From: Isosphaera sp.
Lineage (GTDB): Bacteria > Planctomycetota > Planctomycetia > Gemmatales > Gemmataceae
NCBI GenBank assembly: GCA_013822345.1
Contig: PNKH01000037.1
Span: 1-62,552, forward strand
DNA: 62,552 nucleotides
Direction: 5' to 3'
A program made the translations under genes and the position numbers. The notes below the pieces were generated by a model. It was not told where the DNA came from. It saw nothing but the letters and a program-made list of their open reading frames with translations, and did not search any database. Shown here in pieces: positions 50,889-59,245 of this stretch; positions within the stretch are counted from its first letter, which is position 1, and the number at the start of each line of letters is the position of its first letter.

Positions 50889-51442
50889 GGCTGACCCCTC
50901 TGGTGGGCGATGGTGGCCGGGGCGTACCCGAACCCCGGGGGGACGGCCGCCCCGACGGCGGCCGCGATCACCGCGATCAGGGCGTTGTGGTGGGTGGTGT
51001 GGCTGACGACGAACGCCAGCTCCCGCTCCGGGGTGGTGAGCAGCTCGACCGGGGTGCGGTCGGCGGCCGGGAGCACGGCCAGCCGCACCGCCCCCGGCAG
51101 CTCGCACCAGGCGACCCGGCCCAGGGCGAGTTCGAGCCGGCGGACCGCGGCCAGCCCGGCCTGCCGGTCGGACTCGACGGCCGTCCCCCGCTCCCGCCGG
51201 TCGTAGTCCACCGCCCCGCCGGGGAGCCCGGCCAGCAGGGCGGCCACGTGGTCCAGGTTGTGCCGGACGTGCCCGCCGATGCTGCTGGCCAGCGCCCCGC
51301 CGGGCCTCCGGGTGTACTGCTCGTCCGACATCCCGGCGATCAGGTCGTGGACCTGCCGGAGGGCGGCCCCGAGGGCCGCGACCAGTTCGTCCGCCGCCGA
51401 GCCGCTCCGCCCGACCCGGAGGGCGTCGTCCGCCGTCATCAT
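50876..51442 (-). CDS. DinB-family four-helix protein
   Basis: A 188-aa protein with three candidate metal ligands of the DinB/YfiT fold: His in GGHVRHNLDHVAAL and in VVSHTTHHNALIAV. DinB-like proteins include thiol-dependent S-transferases and many of unknown role. ATG 51442 has GGAGCG upstream; the next ATG is one codon later. It is 16 bases after the DoxX gene stop and overlaps the NRDE gene. Confidence 0.85.
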   Translation of the reverse strand: MMTADDALRVGRSGSAADELVAALGAALRQVHDLIAGMSDEQYTRRPGGALASSIGGHVRHNLDHVAALLAGLPGGAVDYDRRERGTAVESDRQAGLAAVRRLELALGRVAWCELPGAVRLAVLPAADRTPVELLTTPERELAFVVSHTTHHNALIAVIAAAVGAAVPPGFGYAPATIAHQRGQPCAR

Positions 51443-51458
51443 GGGGACTGCGCTCCGG

Positions 51459-51926
51459 TCAGCGGGTGGCGGGGGCGGCCGGCCGCGGGGCGAAGAACCC
51501 GCCGACGACCGGCAGTTCCCGCCGGCGGACGGCAAGGACGACGAGCGACCCGGCCGCGACCGCCACGGCCAGGCCGAACAGCAGCCCGCCGTCGCCCTCG
51601 CCGGTCGTCGGGTCCTTGACCTCGATGCCGAGGGCGGTGAGGTGGGTGAAGAGGGCCCCGCCGATCAGCCCGAGGGCGAGGGCCGCCCCGACCGCCGCAC
51701 GGCGGGGGATCAGCAGCAGCACGGCGGCGACCAGTTCGAGGGCGCCGACTGCGGTCGCGGCCGGGCGGCCGCCGCGGCCCTCGAAGATGTACGCCGTCTC
51801 CGGGGCGTAGGTGAACTTGAAGAACAGCGTCTGGAACAGGATGACGGCCACGACGACCTGCGCGACCCACGCCGCGACGGTCGCGGCCCGGGGGCGTCCC
51901 GACACGGTTCCGGCCCGCGGTTCCAT
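51459..51926 (-). CDS. DoxX-like membrane protein
   Basis: A 155-aa product with four hydrophobic helices: AAWVAQVVVAVILFQTLFFK, AVGALELVAAVLLLIP, AALALGLIGGALFTHL and GLLFGLAVAVAAGSLVVLAV. The FKFTYAPET and ELVAAVLLLIP stretches fit DoxX-like proteins, small membrane proteins linked to respiration and redox balance. ATG 51926 has GGAGG 8 bases upstream. First gene of the DoxX-DinB-NRDE-DedA group. Confidence 0.82.
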   Translation of the reverse strand: MEPRAGTVSGRPRAATVAAWVAQVVVAVILFQTLFFKFTYAPETAYIFEGRGGRPAATAVGALELVAAVLLLIPRRAAVGAALALGLIGGALFTHLTALGIEVKDPTTGEGDGGLLFGLAVAVAAGSLVVLAVRRRELPVVGGFFAPRPAAPATR

Positions 51927-52064
51927 CTGATCGACCTCCGGGAATGTCGGCCGACGCCGGTCGGCCACGGCGGTGAGTCGCCGCGGCCGGGCCGGGCCTT
52001 ACCCCGCCGCGCGCCGTTTTCCCGATTTCTCCAGGTCGACGGCGTCGACCCGCCAGACCCGGCC

Positions 52065-52200
52065 CTACCGCCGGAAGGAGCTGAAGTCGTCCTCCCACCG
52101 GGGCACCAGGGTGAGGACGAGCCGGTACACCCGGTGCTGGTTGGCCAGGAAGAGGCGCAGGAACGGCTCGTGCGACTCGGGACCTATACTGGGTATTCCC
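52065..52200 (-). pseudogene. Remnant of an ECF sigma factor gene (N-terminal part)
   Basis: The minus strand reads SHEPFLRLFLANQHRVYRLV then LTLVPRWEDDFSSFRR and a stop. This is the first helix of sigma-70 region 2 as found at the start of planctomycete ECF factors (family pattern FLRLFxxNQxRVYxxxxTLVP). No start codon lies in frame close upstream and the rest of the gene is missing. No other gene is seen in 51927-52430. Confidence 0.65.
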
Positions 52201-52351
52201 CGGTTGGCGGTGAACCCCCGCGGATCCGAGCGATCCCGGGTGATGAATGTTGACCCCCGCGCGGGCGGTCGGTACGCTCCAACCACCGGAAAATGGAGCG
52301 GTTCGGAGCGTCTTCCGGGGTTCCTCGGCCGCGGCTCATCGCAGACGGTAA

Positions 52352-52375
52352 GCCGGTTCGACTCCGGCCGGGCCC
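52352..52375 (+). pseudogene. tRNA 3'-end fragment (T arm and acceptor strand)
   Basis: GCCGG-TTCGACT-CCGGC followed by CGGGCCC has the T loop and 3' acceptor strand of tRNA(CAT) at 44622, and GCTCAT lies 27 bases upstream as in that tRNA's anticodon loop. The matching 5' acceptor strand GGGCCCG is absent, so it is not a working tRNA. It may be a decayed copy or an old attachment-site remnant. Confidence 0.5.
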
Positions 52376-52430
52376 GCCCGGTCAACAACCTCCCCGCCCG
52401 GCGGACCTGGTCCCGCCGCGAGGCCCCGCG

Positions 52431-53453
52431 ATGCTCCCCGCCCGGTTCGAGTCCGCCGCCGACCTCGAGGACGCGATGACGGCCCCGTCCCCGGAGCTGG
52501 CCGCCGACCTCGCCCGCGCCCCGGGCGACATCCTCGTCCTCGGGGTCGCCGGGAAGATGGGGCCGACCCTCGCCAGCCTGGCCCGCCGGGCCGCCCCCGA
52601 CCGCCGCGTCATCGGCGCCGCCCGGTTCTCCGACCCCGCCGTCCGCGCCCGCCTCGACGCGGCCGGGGTCGAGACGATCGCATGCGACCTCCTCGACCGG
52701 CGGGCGGTGGCCGCCCTGCCGCGGGCCCCGAACGTCGTCTTCATGGCCGGGATGAAGTTCGGGGCGACCGGGAACGAGCCGCTCACCTGGGCGGTGAACA
52801 CCTACGCCCCGGCGGTCGTCGCCGAGACCTTCGCCGCGTCCCGCATCGTCGCCTTCTCCACCGGGTGCGTCTACCCGTTCGTCCCGGTCGCCGGCGGCGG
52901 GGCGACCGAGGACACCCCGGTCGGGCCGCCGGCCGGCGACTACGCCCACTCGTGCGTCGGCCGGGAGCGGATGTTCGAGCACTTCTCTCGCACCCACGGT
53001 ACCACGGGCCGGCTCGTCCGGCTGAACTACGCCGTCGACCTCCGGTACGGCGTCCTCCACGACGTGGCCGGGAGGGTGCTCCGCGGGGACCCGATCGACC
53101 TGACGACCGGCCACGTGAACGTGATCTGGCAGGGGGACGCGAACGCGGCCGCCCTCCGCTGCCTGGCCCGGGTCACCACCCCCACCACCCCGCTGAACGT
53201 GACCGGCCCGGAGGTCGTCAGCGTCCGCCGGCTGGCCGAGACGTTCGGCCGGCTGCTCGGCCGGGAGCCGCGGTTCGTCGGGGCCGAGGGGGCGACCGCC
53301 TGGCTGAGCGACGCGGGGCGGATGAACGCCGAGCTGGGGCCCCCGCGGGTGCCGCTGCCGCGGATGGTGGAGTGGACGGCCGACTGGGTGGCGAACGGCC
53401 GCGGGAGCCTCGGCAAGCCGACGCACTACGAGGTGCGGGATGGGCGGTACTGA
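52431..53453 (+). CDS. NAD-dependent epimerase/dehydratase-like protein
   Basis: A 340-aa SDR-type protein. Near the start, DILVLGVAGKMGPTLASLAR is the dinucleotide-binding motif (about 34-53; GxxGxxG-like). VVFMAGMKFGATGNEPLTWA and AFSTGCVYPF correspond to the substrate-side strands; the usual catalytic YxxxK is not clear (GDYAHSCVGRERMFE has Tyr-x4-Val-x-Arg), so catalysis may be altered. ATG 52431 has GAGG upstream. Its end overlaps the acetyltransferase gene by 14 bases. Confidence 0.82.
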   Translation: MLPARFESAADLEDAMTAPSPELAADLARAPGDILVLGVAGKMGPTLASLARRAAPDRRVIGAARFSDPAVRARLDAAGVETIACDLLDRRAVAALPRAPNVVFMAGMKFGATGNEPLTWAVNTYAPAVVAETFAASRIVAFSTGCVYPFVPVAGGGATEDTPVGPPAGDYAHSCVGRERMFEHFSRTHGTTGRLVRLNYAVDLRYGVLHDVAGRVLRGDPIDLTTGHVNVIWQGDANAAALRCLARVTTPTTPLNVTGPEVVSVRRLAETFGRLLGREPRFVGAEGATAWLSDAGRMNAELGPPRVPLPRMVEWTADWVANGRGSLGKPTHYEVRDGRY

Positions 53454-54288
53454 CCGGCCGCTCGGCCCGGCCGACGCCGACGGCCTGACGCCGCTGGTCG
53501 AGGAGGCCGGGTGGAACCAGACGCCGGCCGACTGGCGGCTGATCCTCGGGGCGGGTCGCGGGGTCGGGGCGGTCGGCCCGGACGGGCGGGTGGTCGGCAC
53601 CGCGGCCGGGCTGCCGCTCGGCGGCGCGACCTGGGTGTGCATGGTGTTGGTGTCGGCCGCACACCGCGGGCGGGGCGTCGCGACCCGGCTGACGCGGGCG
53701 GTGCTCGACGCGGCCGGCGGCCCCGCCGCGCTCGACGCGACCGAGTTCGGCCGGCCGGTCTACCACCGGCTCGGGTTCCGCGACCTGTACCCGCTGACGC
53801 GGTGGCGGCTCGACCCCGTCGCACAACCGTCCTCGGTTGTGCGCCAGGGGGCACAACCGAGGACGGTTGTGCGACGGGCCGGAGACCTGCCGGCCGTGGT
53901 CGCGTTCGACCAGGCCCGGACCGGGCTGGACCGGACGCCGATCCTCGCCGACCTGGTGGCCCGCGCCCCGGAGTTGGCGTTCGCGGCCGAGGCCGGCCGG
54001 CGGGTGACGGGGTTCGTCCTCGGCCGGCCCGGTCGGGTGGCGACGCAAGTCGGGCCGGTCGTGGCCGACGACCCGGACACCGCGCTCGGGTTGTTGCGGC
54101 GGGCGGTGACGGCGGTCCGCGGGCCGGTGTTCGTCGACGTGCCGGACGCCCACACCGGGATGGCCGGGTGGCTGGCGGCGCACGGCGGGACGCGGCAGCG
54201 GAACTTCGTCCGGATGGCGCTCGGTGATGTCGGAACGCTCGCCGATCCCAGCTTGGTGTCGGCGGTGGCCGGCCCCGACCTCGGGTGA
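53440..54288 (+). CDS. GNAT-family acetyltransferase, interrupted in frame by a palindrome
   Basis: A 282-aa protein with a GNAT domain: acetyl-CoA motif ICMVLVSAAHRGRGVATRLT-like (VLVSAAHRGRGVATRLTRAV, about 70-89) and FGRPVYHRLGFRDLYPLTRW (about 102-121). A second, weaker GNAT-like half follows (about 150-282; VTGFVLGRPGRVATQVGPVV). Residues about 126-146 (PVAQPSSVVRQGAQPRTVVR) are encoded by a perfect palindrome lying between the two halves. ATG 53440 has GAGGTGCGGG upstream and overlaps the epimerase gene. Acceptor unknown. Confidence 0.85.
   Translation: MGGTDRPLGPADADGLTPLVEEAGWNQTPADWRLILGAGRGVGAVGPDGRVVGTAAGLPLGGATWVCMVLVSAAHRGRGVATRLTRAVLDAAGGPAALDATEFGRPVYHRLGFRDLYPLTRWRLDPVAQPSSVVRQGAQPRTVVRRAGDLPAVVAFDQARTGLDRTPILADLVARAPELAFAAEAGRRVTGFVLGRPGRVATQVGPVVADDPDTALGLLRRAVTAVRGPVFVDVPDAHTGMAGWLAAHGGTRQRNFVRMALGDVGTLADPSLVSAVAGPDLG
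53815..53878. repeat. Palindrome inside the acetyltransferase gene
   Basis: Arms 53815-53842 and 53851-53878 are exact 28-base inverse copies with an 8-nt loop. Each arm contains its own hairpin GCACAACCG-TCCT-CGGTTGTGC. It lies wholly inside the reading frame. Confidence 0.95.
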
Positions 54289-54330
54289 GGAGCCGCCGCA
54301 GATGACTCAGAAACGGTTCCGGAAAACGGT

Positions 54331-54390
54331 GGGAGGGCGAGGCTCCCGCCGAGCCGGAGGTCGGCGGCCCGGCGGGAGCCTCGCCCTCCC
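54331..54390. repeat. Family C palindrome, second copy
   Basis: 25-bp arms (GGGAGGGCGAGGCTCCCGCC...) with one mismatch and a 10-nt loop GGAGGTCGGC, close to the copy at 35896. It lies between two convergent genes and can act as a bidirectional terminator. Confidence 0.92.
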
Positions 54391-54411
54391 ACGCCACCTC
54401 TCAACGGGTAC

Positions 54412-55023
54412 TCACGGCCCGTCGCCGGCCGGGACCACGAGATCGGCCCGCTCCCGGCAGCCGTCGGCCAGGATCGCGTCCGCGTTCCGCCGGTCGTTCG
54501 TCTCCGCCCGGCGACGCGCCTCCGCGGCGGTCGCGGCCAGGCCGCAGGCGAAGTGCCGGTCGGCCACCCGCCGCACCGCCACCTCCGGCGGACAGTCCAG
54601 GAACACTGTGAAATCGAACAGGTCGGCGAGACGCCAGTCGCGGAGGAGGAGGTACAGCCCTTCGACGACCACCAGCGGGGTTCCCGGCGTGACCACCACC
54701 GCCCCGGGTACCGGGTCGCCGGCGGCGTGGTCGAAGCCCGGGAACGTGCCCGACCCGGTCGCCCGCAGCCGGACCAGGTTGGCCCGCAGGGCGGCCGGGT
54801 CGAACGTATCCGGGGCGCCGCGGCGGATCATTTGATCGGCGGTGAGCACGGCCCGCGGCAGGTGGTAGCCGTCCATCGGCACAACGACTGCCCCGGCCGC
54901 CCGGGCGGCGACCGCGGCCGCGACGGTGCTCTTCCCCGCCCCCGGTACGCCGGCGACGGCGACCAGCCAAGCGGCCGGGGTGCGGCCGCGGACGGCGGCG
55001 AGGACGGCGTCGGCCGGGCTCAC
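54412..55023 (-). CDS. P-loop nucleoside/nucleotide kinase-like protein
   Basis: A 203-aa kinase-like protein of the uridine kinase/phosphoribulokinase-type superfamily (YggC/FrcK-like). Walker A is AGVPGAGKST (about 25-34), the substrate loop VPMDGYHLPRAVL matches the MDGYH signature, and TPLVVVEGLYLLLRDW is the Walker-B-like strand. The substrate is not clear (fructose, pantothenate or a nucleoside). GTG 55023 overlaps the stop of the upstream gene (GTGA), so translation is coupled to the large cytochrome protein gene. Confidence 0.86.
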   Translation of the reverse strand: MSPADAVLAAVRGRTPAAWLVAVAGVPGAGKSTVAAAVAARAAGAVVVPMDGYHLPRAVLTADQMIRRGAPDTFDPAALRANLVRLRATGSGTFPGFDHAAGDPVPGAVVVTPGTPLVVVEGLYLLLRDWRLADLFDFTVFLDCPPEVAVRRVADRHFACGLAATAAEARRRAETNDRRNADAILADGCRERADLVVPAGDGP

Positions 55024-58000
55024 GGCGACTTCACCACCTCCAGCTTGACCTCGCGGAATCGCACCTCGGTCGGCCCGCCGCTGTGCAGCTGCAGCCCGAC
55101 CACCCCGCGGCGGGCGAGCTTGTCGTCCGTATAGTCCGTACACAGGTTGCCGTTGATCCACACCCGCACCCGCGGCCCGACCGCCTCGACCACGTACTCG
55201 TTCCACCCGCCTGGCCTCACGAACTTCTCGCCGCCGTCCTTCGCCAGCAGCCCGCGGCCGCTCTCCTCGTACAGCTTCCCCCACCACCCGGCCCCGATGT
55301 CCGCCTGCGGGCCGCGCATCTCGCCGCCGGCGATCGGCACACTCCGGAACTGGATCCCGCTGTTCCCCGCGTCCGGCGTCAGCTTCACCTTCAGCGACAG
55401 CTTGAAGTCCTCGACCGCCGTCTGCGACACCAGGAAGGCGTTCGCCTTCAGGCCCGTCGCGGTCTTCCCGACGATCTCGCCGTTGTCCACCTTCCACAGT
55501 GCGGGGTCGCCGTCCCAGCCCGCCAGGTCCTTGCCGTTGAAGAAGTCCTTGGCGTTGTCGGCGGTCGCCAGCTGCGGCACCTGGCCCGGCGTCTGGAGGT
55601 ACGCGACCAGCGCCCGGAACTCGGCCTCGGTCACCTGCTTCAGGATGTCGTCCGGCATCATCGACAGCTCCGACGGCTTGCGACTGGCGACATCCGCGAC
55701 CGGGATCGTCAGCGTCTCCCGGTCGGTGACCACCGTCAGCACCCCGTTCGCCTCGCCCTTGACGATGCCGATCACGCTCCGCTCGTCGGCCAGCACGAGC
55801 CGCGTGGCGGCGTACTCCTTCGGGATGACGGCGCTCGGGTCGAGGATGTTCTCCAGCAGGTAGTCGACGCTGCCGCGGTTCGCCCCGGTGATCTCCGGCC
55901 CGACCTTCCCGCCGACGCCGTACAGGGTGTGGCAGTTCAGGCACGTCCGGGCGAACACCGCCCGGCCGAGGTTCACGTCGCCGGGCGGGGCGGTCGACGC
56001 GGTCAGCAGCTTCCGCCACTTGGCGATGAGGGCCTTCCGCTCGGCGGGCGTGTCGCGGACGGTGCCCCACAGGTCGGCGACCTGCTTGTCGAGCGCCGCG
56101 TCCTCGAACGCCCGGAGTTGCCGCACCACCTCGGCCGGCACGTCGGCCGGCGGCACCTTCTTCGCCGCGACGGCGTCCATCAGCTCCCGGGCGTACCCGA
56201 CCCGTGCGGCGAGGGTGGAGACGGCGTCGCGCTTCTCGGCCGGGGTGAAGGTGCCGTAGGCCGCGAGGATGACGGCGGGGGTCTTCGGGTGGTCGAACAC
56301 GGCCAGGGCGCGGACCGCGGCGGCCCGCACGTCCTTGTCGGCGACGGCGGCGTGGAGCAGCGGCACCGTCCCGGCGTCGCGGGCGTCGGCCAGCGCGGCG
56401 ACGGCCGCGAGGCGGGCGGCGGTGTCGGCCTTGGCGTCGGCGAGGACCTTGCGGAGGGTGGCGAGGGCGTTCTTGTCGCCGAACACGGCGGCGAGGGCCA
56501 TCGTCTCGTTCCGCACGGCCGCGTCCGGCGACTTCATGAGCGCCGCGAACGCCGCGTCCCACCCGGCCGGCATCGGCACCTGCCGCTTGCCGCGCGCCGC
56601 CTCCTGCAGCCCGCGCAAATACGCGACCCGCTGCTCGTCCGTCTTCGTTTCACTGATCGACTTGGTGAGGAGGCCGAGCGCCTCGGGCGTGCCGAGCGCC
56701 CCGACCCGCCGGGCCGCACTCTGGAACACGAACGGGATCTTGCCGTCGGACGCGAGCTTCAGCCCTTTCGCCGAGTCGGCGGCGACGAGCGGTTCGAGGG
56801 CGTACCAGTACAGGTACGGCAGGTTGTGGTCGGCCGCGTCAGCCCCGGCCCCGATGAGCCGATCCAGGTAGATCCGCCGCATGTCTCGCTCGTCCTCGTC
56901 TCCGGCCGGCGTGCGGGTCAGTCGTGAAACGATGTGGCGGCGCAAGACCGGGTCTTCCGTGGACAGCCCCATGAAGAAGCTCGTCCCGCACGGCACGGGT
57001 TCGTACTTGCCGTCACCCCAGACCGTGTGGAACCAGCCGCGGACGTGCGGGGACTTGTCGGACATCAACTTCGCGCCGACTTCCGGCGGCAGGTGGCTCA
57101 CCGCGTGGAGGGTCCACAGCGCCCGCAGCCGGACACCCTCGTCCGTATGCCCGGTCGCCATCTTGACGAGGTCCGCATGCGCCTCCGCACCCGCCTTCGG
57201 GTCGCGGCTGACGCGCTCCTGCATCACCCGCCGTGCCGTCCGGGCGTACCAGTCGTTCGGGTGCTCCTGGTACTTCACCAACTCGGCCCACGTCGCCTTC
57301 GACAGGTCCACGCCCTTCACCGGCTTCGCGTCCTTGTGGCTGATCTTGTAGATCCGGCCGTTCGTCCGGTCCCACTTCTCCGGCTCCTTCAGGTGGCAGA
57401 CCTGCTTGTCGTACCAGTCGATCAGGTACACGTTCCCGTCCGGGCCGCTCTTGATCGCGATCGGGATCGACCACTTGTCGTGCGTCAGGAGGAAGTCCGG
57501 GTTGCGGTCCGCGACGTAGCCACTTCCTTTCGGTGTAAGCACGTCCACGTTGATGCGGTGGCCGTGCAGGTTCCCCATGAACAGCTTGCCGTGGTACTCC
57601 TTCGGCCACGTCCCGCCCTGGTAGCACATCAGCCCGCAGTGGGCGTGCCCGCCGCCGGCCGAGTCGCTGCGGTTGTTCCCGCCGTGCGGCGTCGCCCCGA
57701 CGTAGTGCCGGTGGACCGCGATCGTCTTGATGTCGTCGAACGTGTACGGGTTGAAGTGCGACCCCGCCTGGCGGTGGTACCGGCCGCCCTGGACGATGTG
57801 CCACATGTGCGGGATCACGCACGCCTCGGCGAAGAAGTCGCCGTTCGCGTTGTAGTCGAGGCCCCACGGGTTGCTCGTCCCGTGCGCGAACACCTCGAAG
57901 ACGTGCCGCGTCGGGTGGTACCGCCACACCCCGGCGTTGATCTTCTGCCGCTTCTCGTCCGGGTCGCCCGGCTTGCCGACCACGCTATTCGTGAACACCC

Positions 58001-59087
58001 CGTGGCAGCCGTACAGCCAACCGTCCGGCCCCCAGATGAAGCTGTTCAGCGTCTCGTGCGTGTCCTGGTAGCCCCAGCCGTCGAGCAGGACCTTCACTTC
58101 GCCGGCCTTGTCCGTCTTCTCGTCGTGCGGGACGAACAGGAGGTACGGGGCGGCCCCGACCCACACCCCGCCGAACCCGACCTCGATCCCGCTCGCCAGG
58201 TTCAGCCCCTCCAGGAACACGGTCCGCTTGTCGAACCGGCCGTCCCCGTCGGCGTCCTCGAAGATCACGATCTTGTCGCCGAGTTGGCGGTCCTTCTCCG
58301 GGAGCACGGGGCCGGGGTGCGGGTGCCGCCGCGGGTACGTGTAGGCTTCGAGTACCCACAGCCGGCCGCGGTGGTCGAGGCAGAACCCGATCGGCTGGTG
58401 GACGTCCGGCTCGCCGGCGAACAACGTCACCGAGAACCCGTCGGGCACGGTCATCGCCTTCGCCGCGTCCGCCGGCTTCAGCCCGGCGTGCTTGTACGTG
58501 TCGACCGGGGCCGGCGGCTCGGCCTTCGGCCGCGGCGGCACGTTGGGCTTCTGCTCGTGGAACCGGAAGTCGTCGAAGTTGACGTGGCCCCAGTGCCCGG
58601 TGTGCTTGTCGACGAGGCGGACGAAGATCTCGCGGCCCTTCCACTTCGCCAGGTCGACCACGACCCGCCGCAGGTCCTCCTCCTCGACCCCCGGCGTACT
58701 GAAGACCACGTCCTTGCCGCAGACGATCTCGACGAACGTCTCCTTCGCGTGCGGGCCGCCGCCGACCAGGAAGCTGGCCCACGGGTGCGTCACCGTGAAC
58801 GGTACGCTGGTGAGGGTGCCGGTCGGCTTGTCGCCGAGCTTCTCGAACCCGCCGACCCAGTACTCGCCCTGGTGCCGGCTCCGCATGTCCTTCCGCCGCG
58901 GGAAGACCGTGTCTCCCTTGACCGGCTGGCCCTTGAACGCCTCGCCGTCGAGGGTCCAGTCCTTCAGGGTGCCGGCCTCGAAGTCGAGGTTGAGCGGCTT
59001 CCCGTCGGCCCCGACCGGCAGGACGCCGGGGTCGGGGGCGGGTTGGGCCGGGGCGAGGAGCGCGACGGAGAGGAGCAGCGGGGTCAT
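55020..59087 (-). CDS. PVC-type haem-binding CxxCH protein with C-terminal DUF1080
   Basis: A 1355-aa secreted protein. Signal peptide TPLLLSVALLAPAQPAP; N-terminal beta-sandwich (LDFEAGTLKDWTLDGEAFKG, about 35-190); six-bladed propeller 'membrane-bound dehydrogenase' domain (PDGFSVTLFAGEPDVHQPIG; HRGRLWVLEAYTYPRRHPHP); HEAT-like helical repeats (about 620-1000); a haem-c site FARTCLNCHTLYG; and a C-terminal DUF1080/3-keto-disaccharide hydrolase-type domain (NGKDLAGWDGDPALWKVDNG). Such proteins are thought to oxidise carbohydrates outside the cytoplasm. ATG 59087 fits the signal peptide. Coupled to the kinase gene downstream. Confidence 0.92.
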   Translation of the reverse strand: MTPLLLSVALLAPAQPAPDPGVLPVGADGKPLNLDFEAGTLKDWTLDGEAFKGQPVKGDTVFPRRKDMRSRHQGEYWVGGFEKLGDKPTGTLTSVPFTVTHPWASFLVGGGPHAKETFVEIVCGKDVVFSTPGVEEEDLRRVVVDLAKWKGREIFVRLVDKHTGHWGHVNFDDFRFHEQKPNVPPRPKAEPPAPVDTYKHAGLKPADAAKAMTVPDGFSVTLFAGEPDVHQPIGFCLDHRGRLWVLEAYTYPRRHPHPGPVLPEKDRQLGDKIVIFEDADGDGRFDKRTVFLEGLNLASGIEVGFGGVWVGAAPYLLFVPHDEKTDKAGEVKVLLDGWGYQDTHETLNSFIWGPDGWLYGCHGVFTNSVVGKPGDPDEKRQKINAGVWRYHPTRHVFEVFAHGTSNPWGLDYNANGDFFAEACVIPHMWHIVQGGRYHRQAGSHFNPYTFDDIKTIAVHRHYVGATPHGGNNRSDSAGGGHAHCGLMCYQGGTWPKEYHGKLFMGNLHGHRINVDVLTPKGSGYVADRNPDFLLTHDKWSIPIAIKSGPDGNVYLIDWYDKQVCHLKEPEKWDRTNGRIYKISHKDAKPVKGVDLSKATWAELVKYQEHPNDWYARTARRVMQERVSRDPKAGAEAHADLVKMATGHTDEGVRLRALWTLHAVSHLPPEVGAKLMSDKSPHVRGWFHTVWGDGKYEPVPCGTSFFMGLSTEDPVLRRHIVSRLTRTPAGDEDERDMRRIYLDRLIGAGADAADHNLPYLYWYALEPLVAADSAKGLKLASDGKIPFVFQSAARRVGALGTPEALGLLTKSISETKTDEQRVAYLRGLQEAARGKRQVPMPAGWDAAFAALMKSPDAAVRNETMALAAVFGDKNALATLRKVLADAKADTAARLAAVAALADARDAGTVPLLHAAVADKDVRAAAVRALAVFDHPKTPAVILAAYGTFTPAEKRDAVSTLAARVGYARELMDAVAAKKVPPADVPAEVVRQLRAFEDAALDKQVADLWGTVRDTPAERKALIAKWRKLLTASTAPPGDVNLGRAVFARTCLNCHTLYGVGGKVGPEITGANRGSVDYLLENILDPSAVIPKEYAATRLVLADERSVIGIVKGEANGVLTVVTDRETLTIPVADVASRKPSELSMMPDDILKQVTEAEFRALVAYLQTPGQVPQLATADNAKDFFNGKDLAGWDGDPALWKVDNGEIVGKTATGLKANAFLVSQTAVEDFKLSLKVKLTPDAGNSGIQFRSVPIAGGEMRGPQADIGAGWWGKLYEESGRGLLAKDGGEKFVRPGGWNEYVVEAVGPRVRVWINGNLCTDYTDDKLARRGVVGLQLHSGGPTEVRFREVKLEVVKSP

Positions 59088-59110
59088 GCCTGGCTCCGCG
59101 GGAAGGGTCA

Positions 59111-59211
59111 CCAGAAGACGTTTGGACAGGATAACAGGATGGAAAGGATCAAGAAGCCAACAGAGACCACGTCTTCTGGCTTCTGATCCTGTTCATCCTG
59201 TTATCCTGTCA
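59111..59211. repeat. Imperfect inverted repeat with GACAGGATAACAGGAT ends
   Basis: GACAGGATAACAGGATGGAA at 59125 is inverted at 59178-59211 (ATCCTGTTATCCTGTC), with a few mismatches along 34 bases. CCAGAAGACG at 59111 is also inverted at 59170. It fills the gap between the PVC cytochrome gene start and the next gene's stop. This motif is less GC-rich than its surroundings, and a half-copy is at 24156. Confidence 0.85.
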
Positions 59212-59245
59212 AAACTCCGCCCCGACGCCAGTCGCCGCCGGCACC

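Noticed and set aside
52352-52375. A functional tRNA at this place
   Set aside because: The T arm and 3' acceptor strand are good, but no matching 5' acceptor strand or anticodon stem can be drawn.
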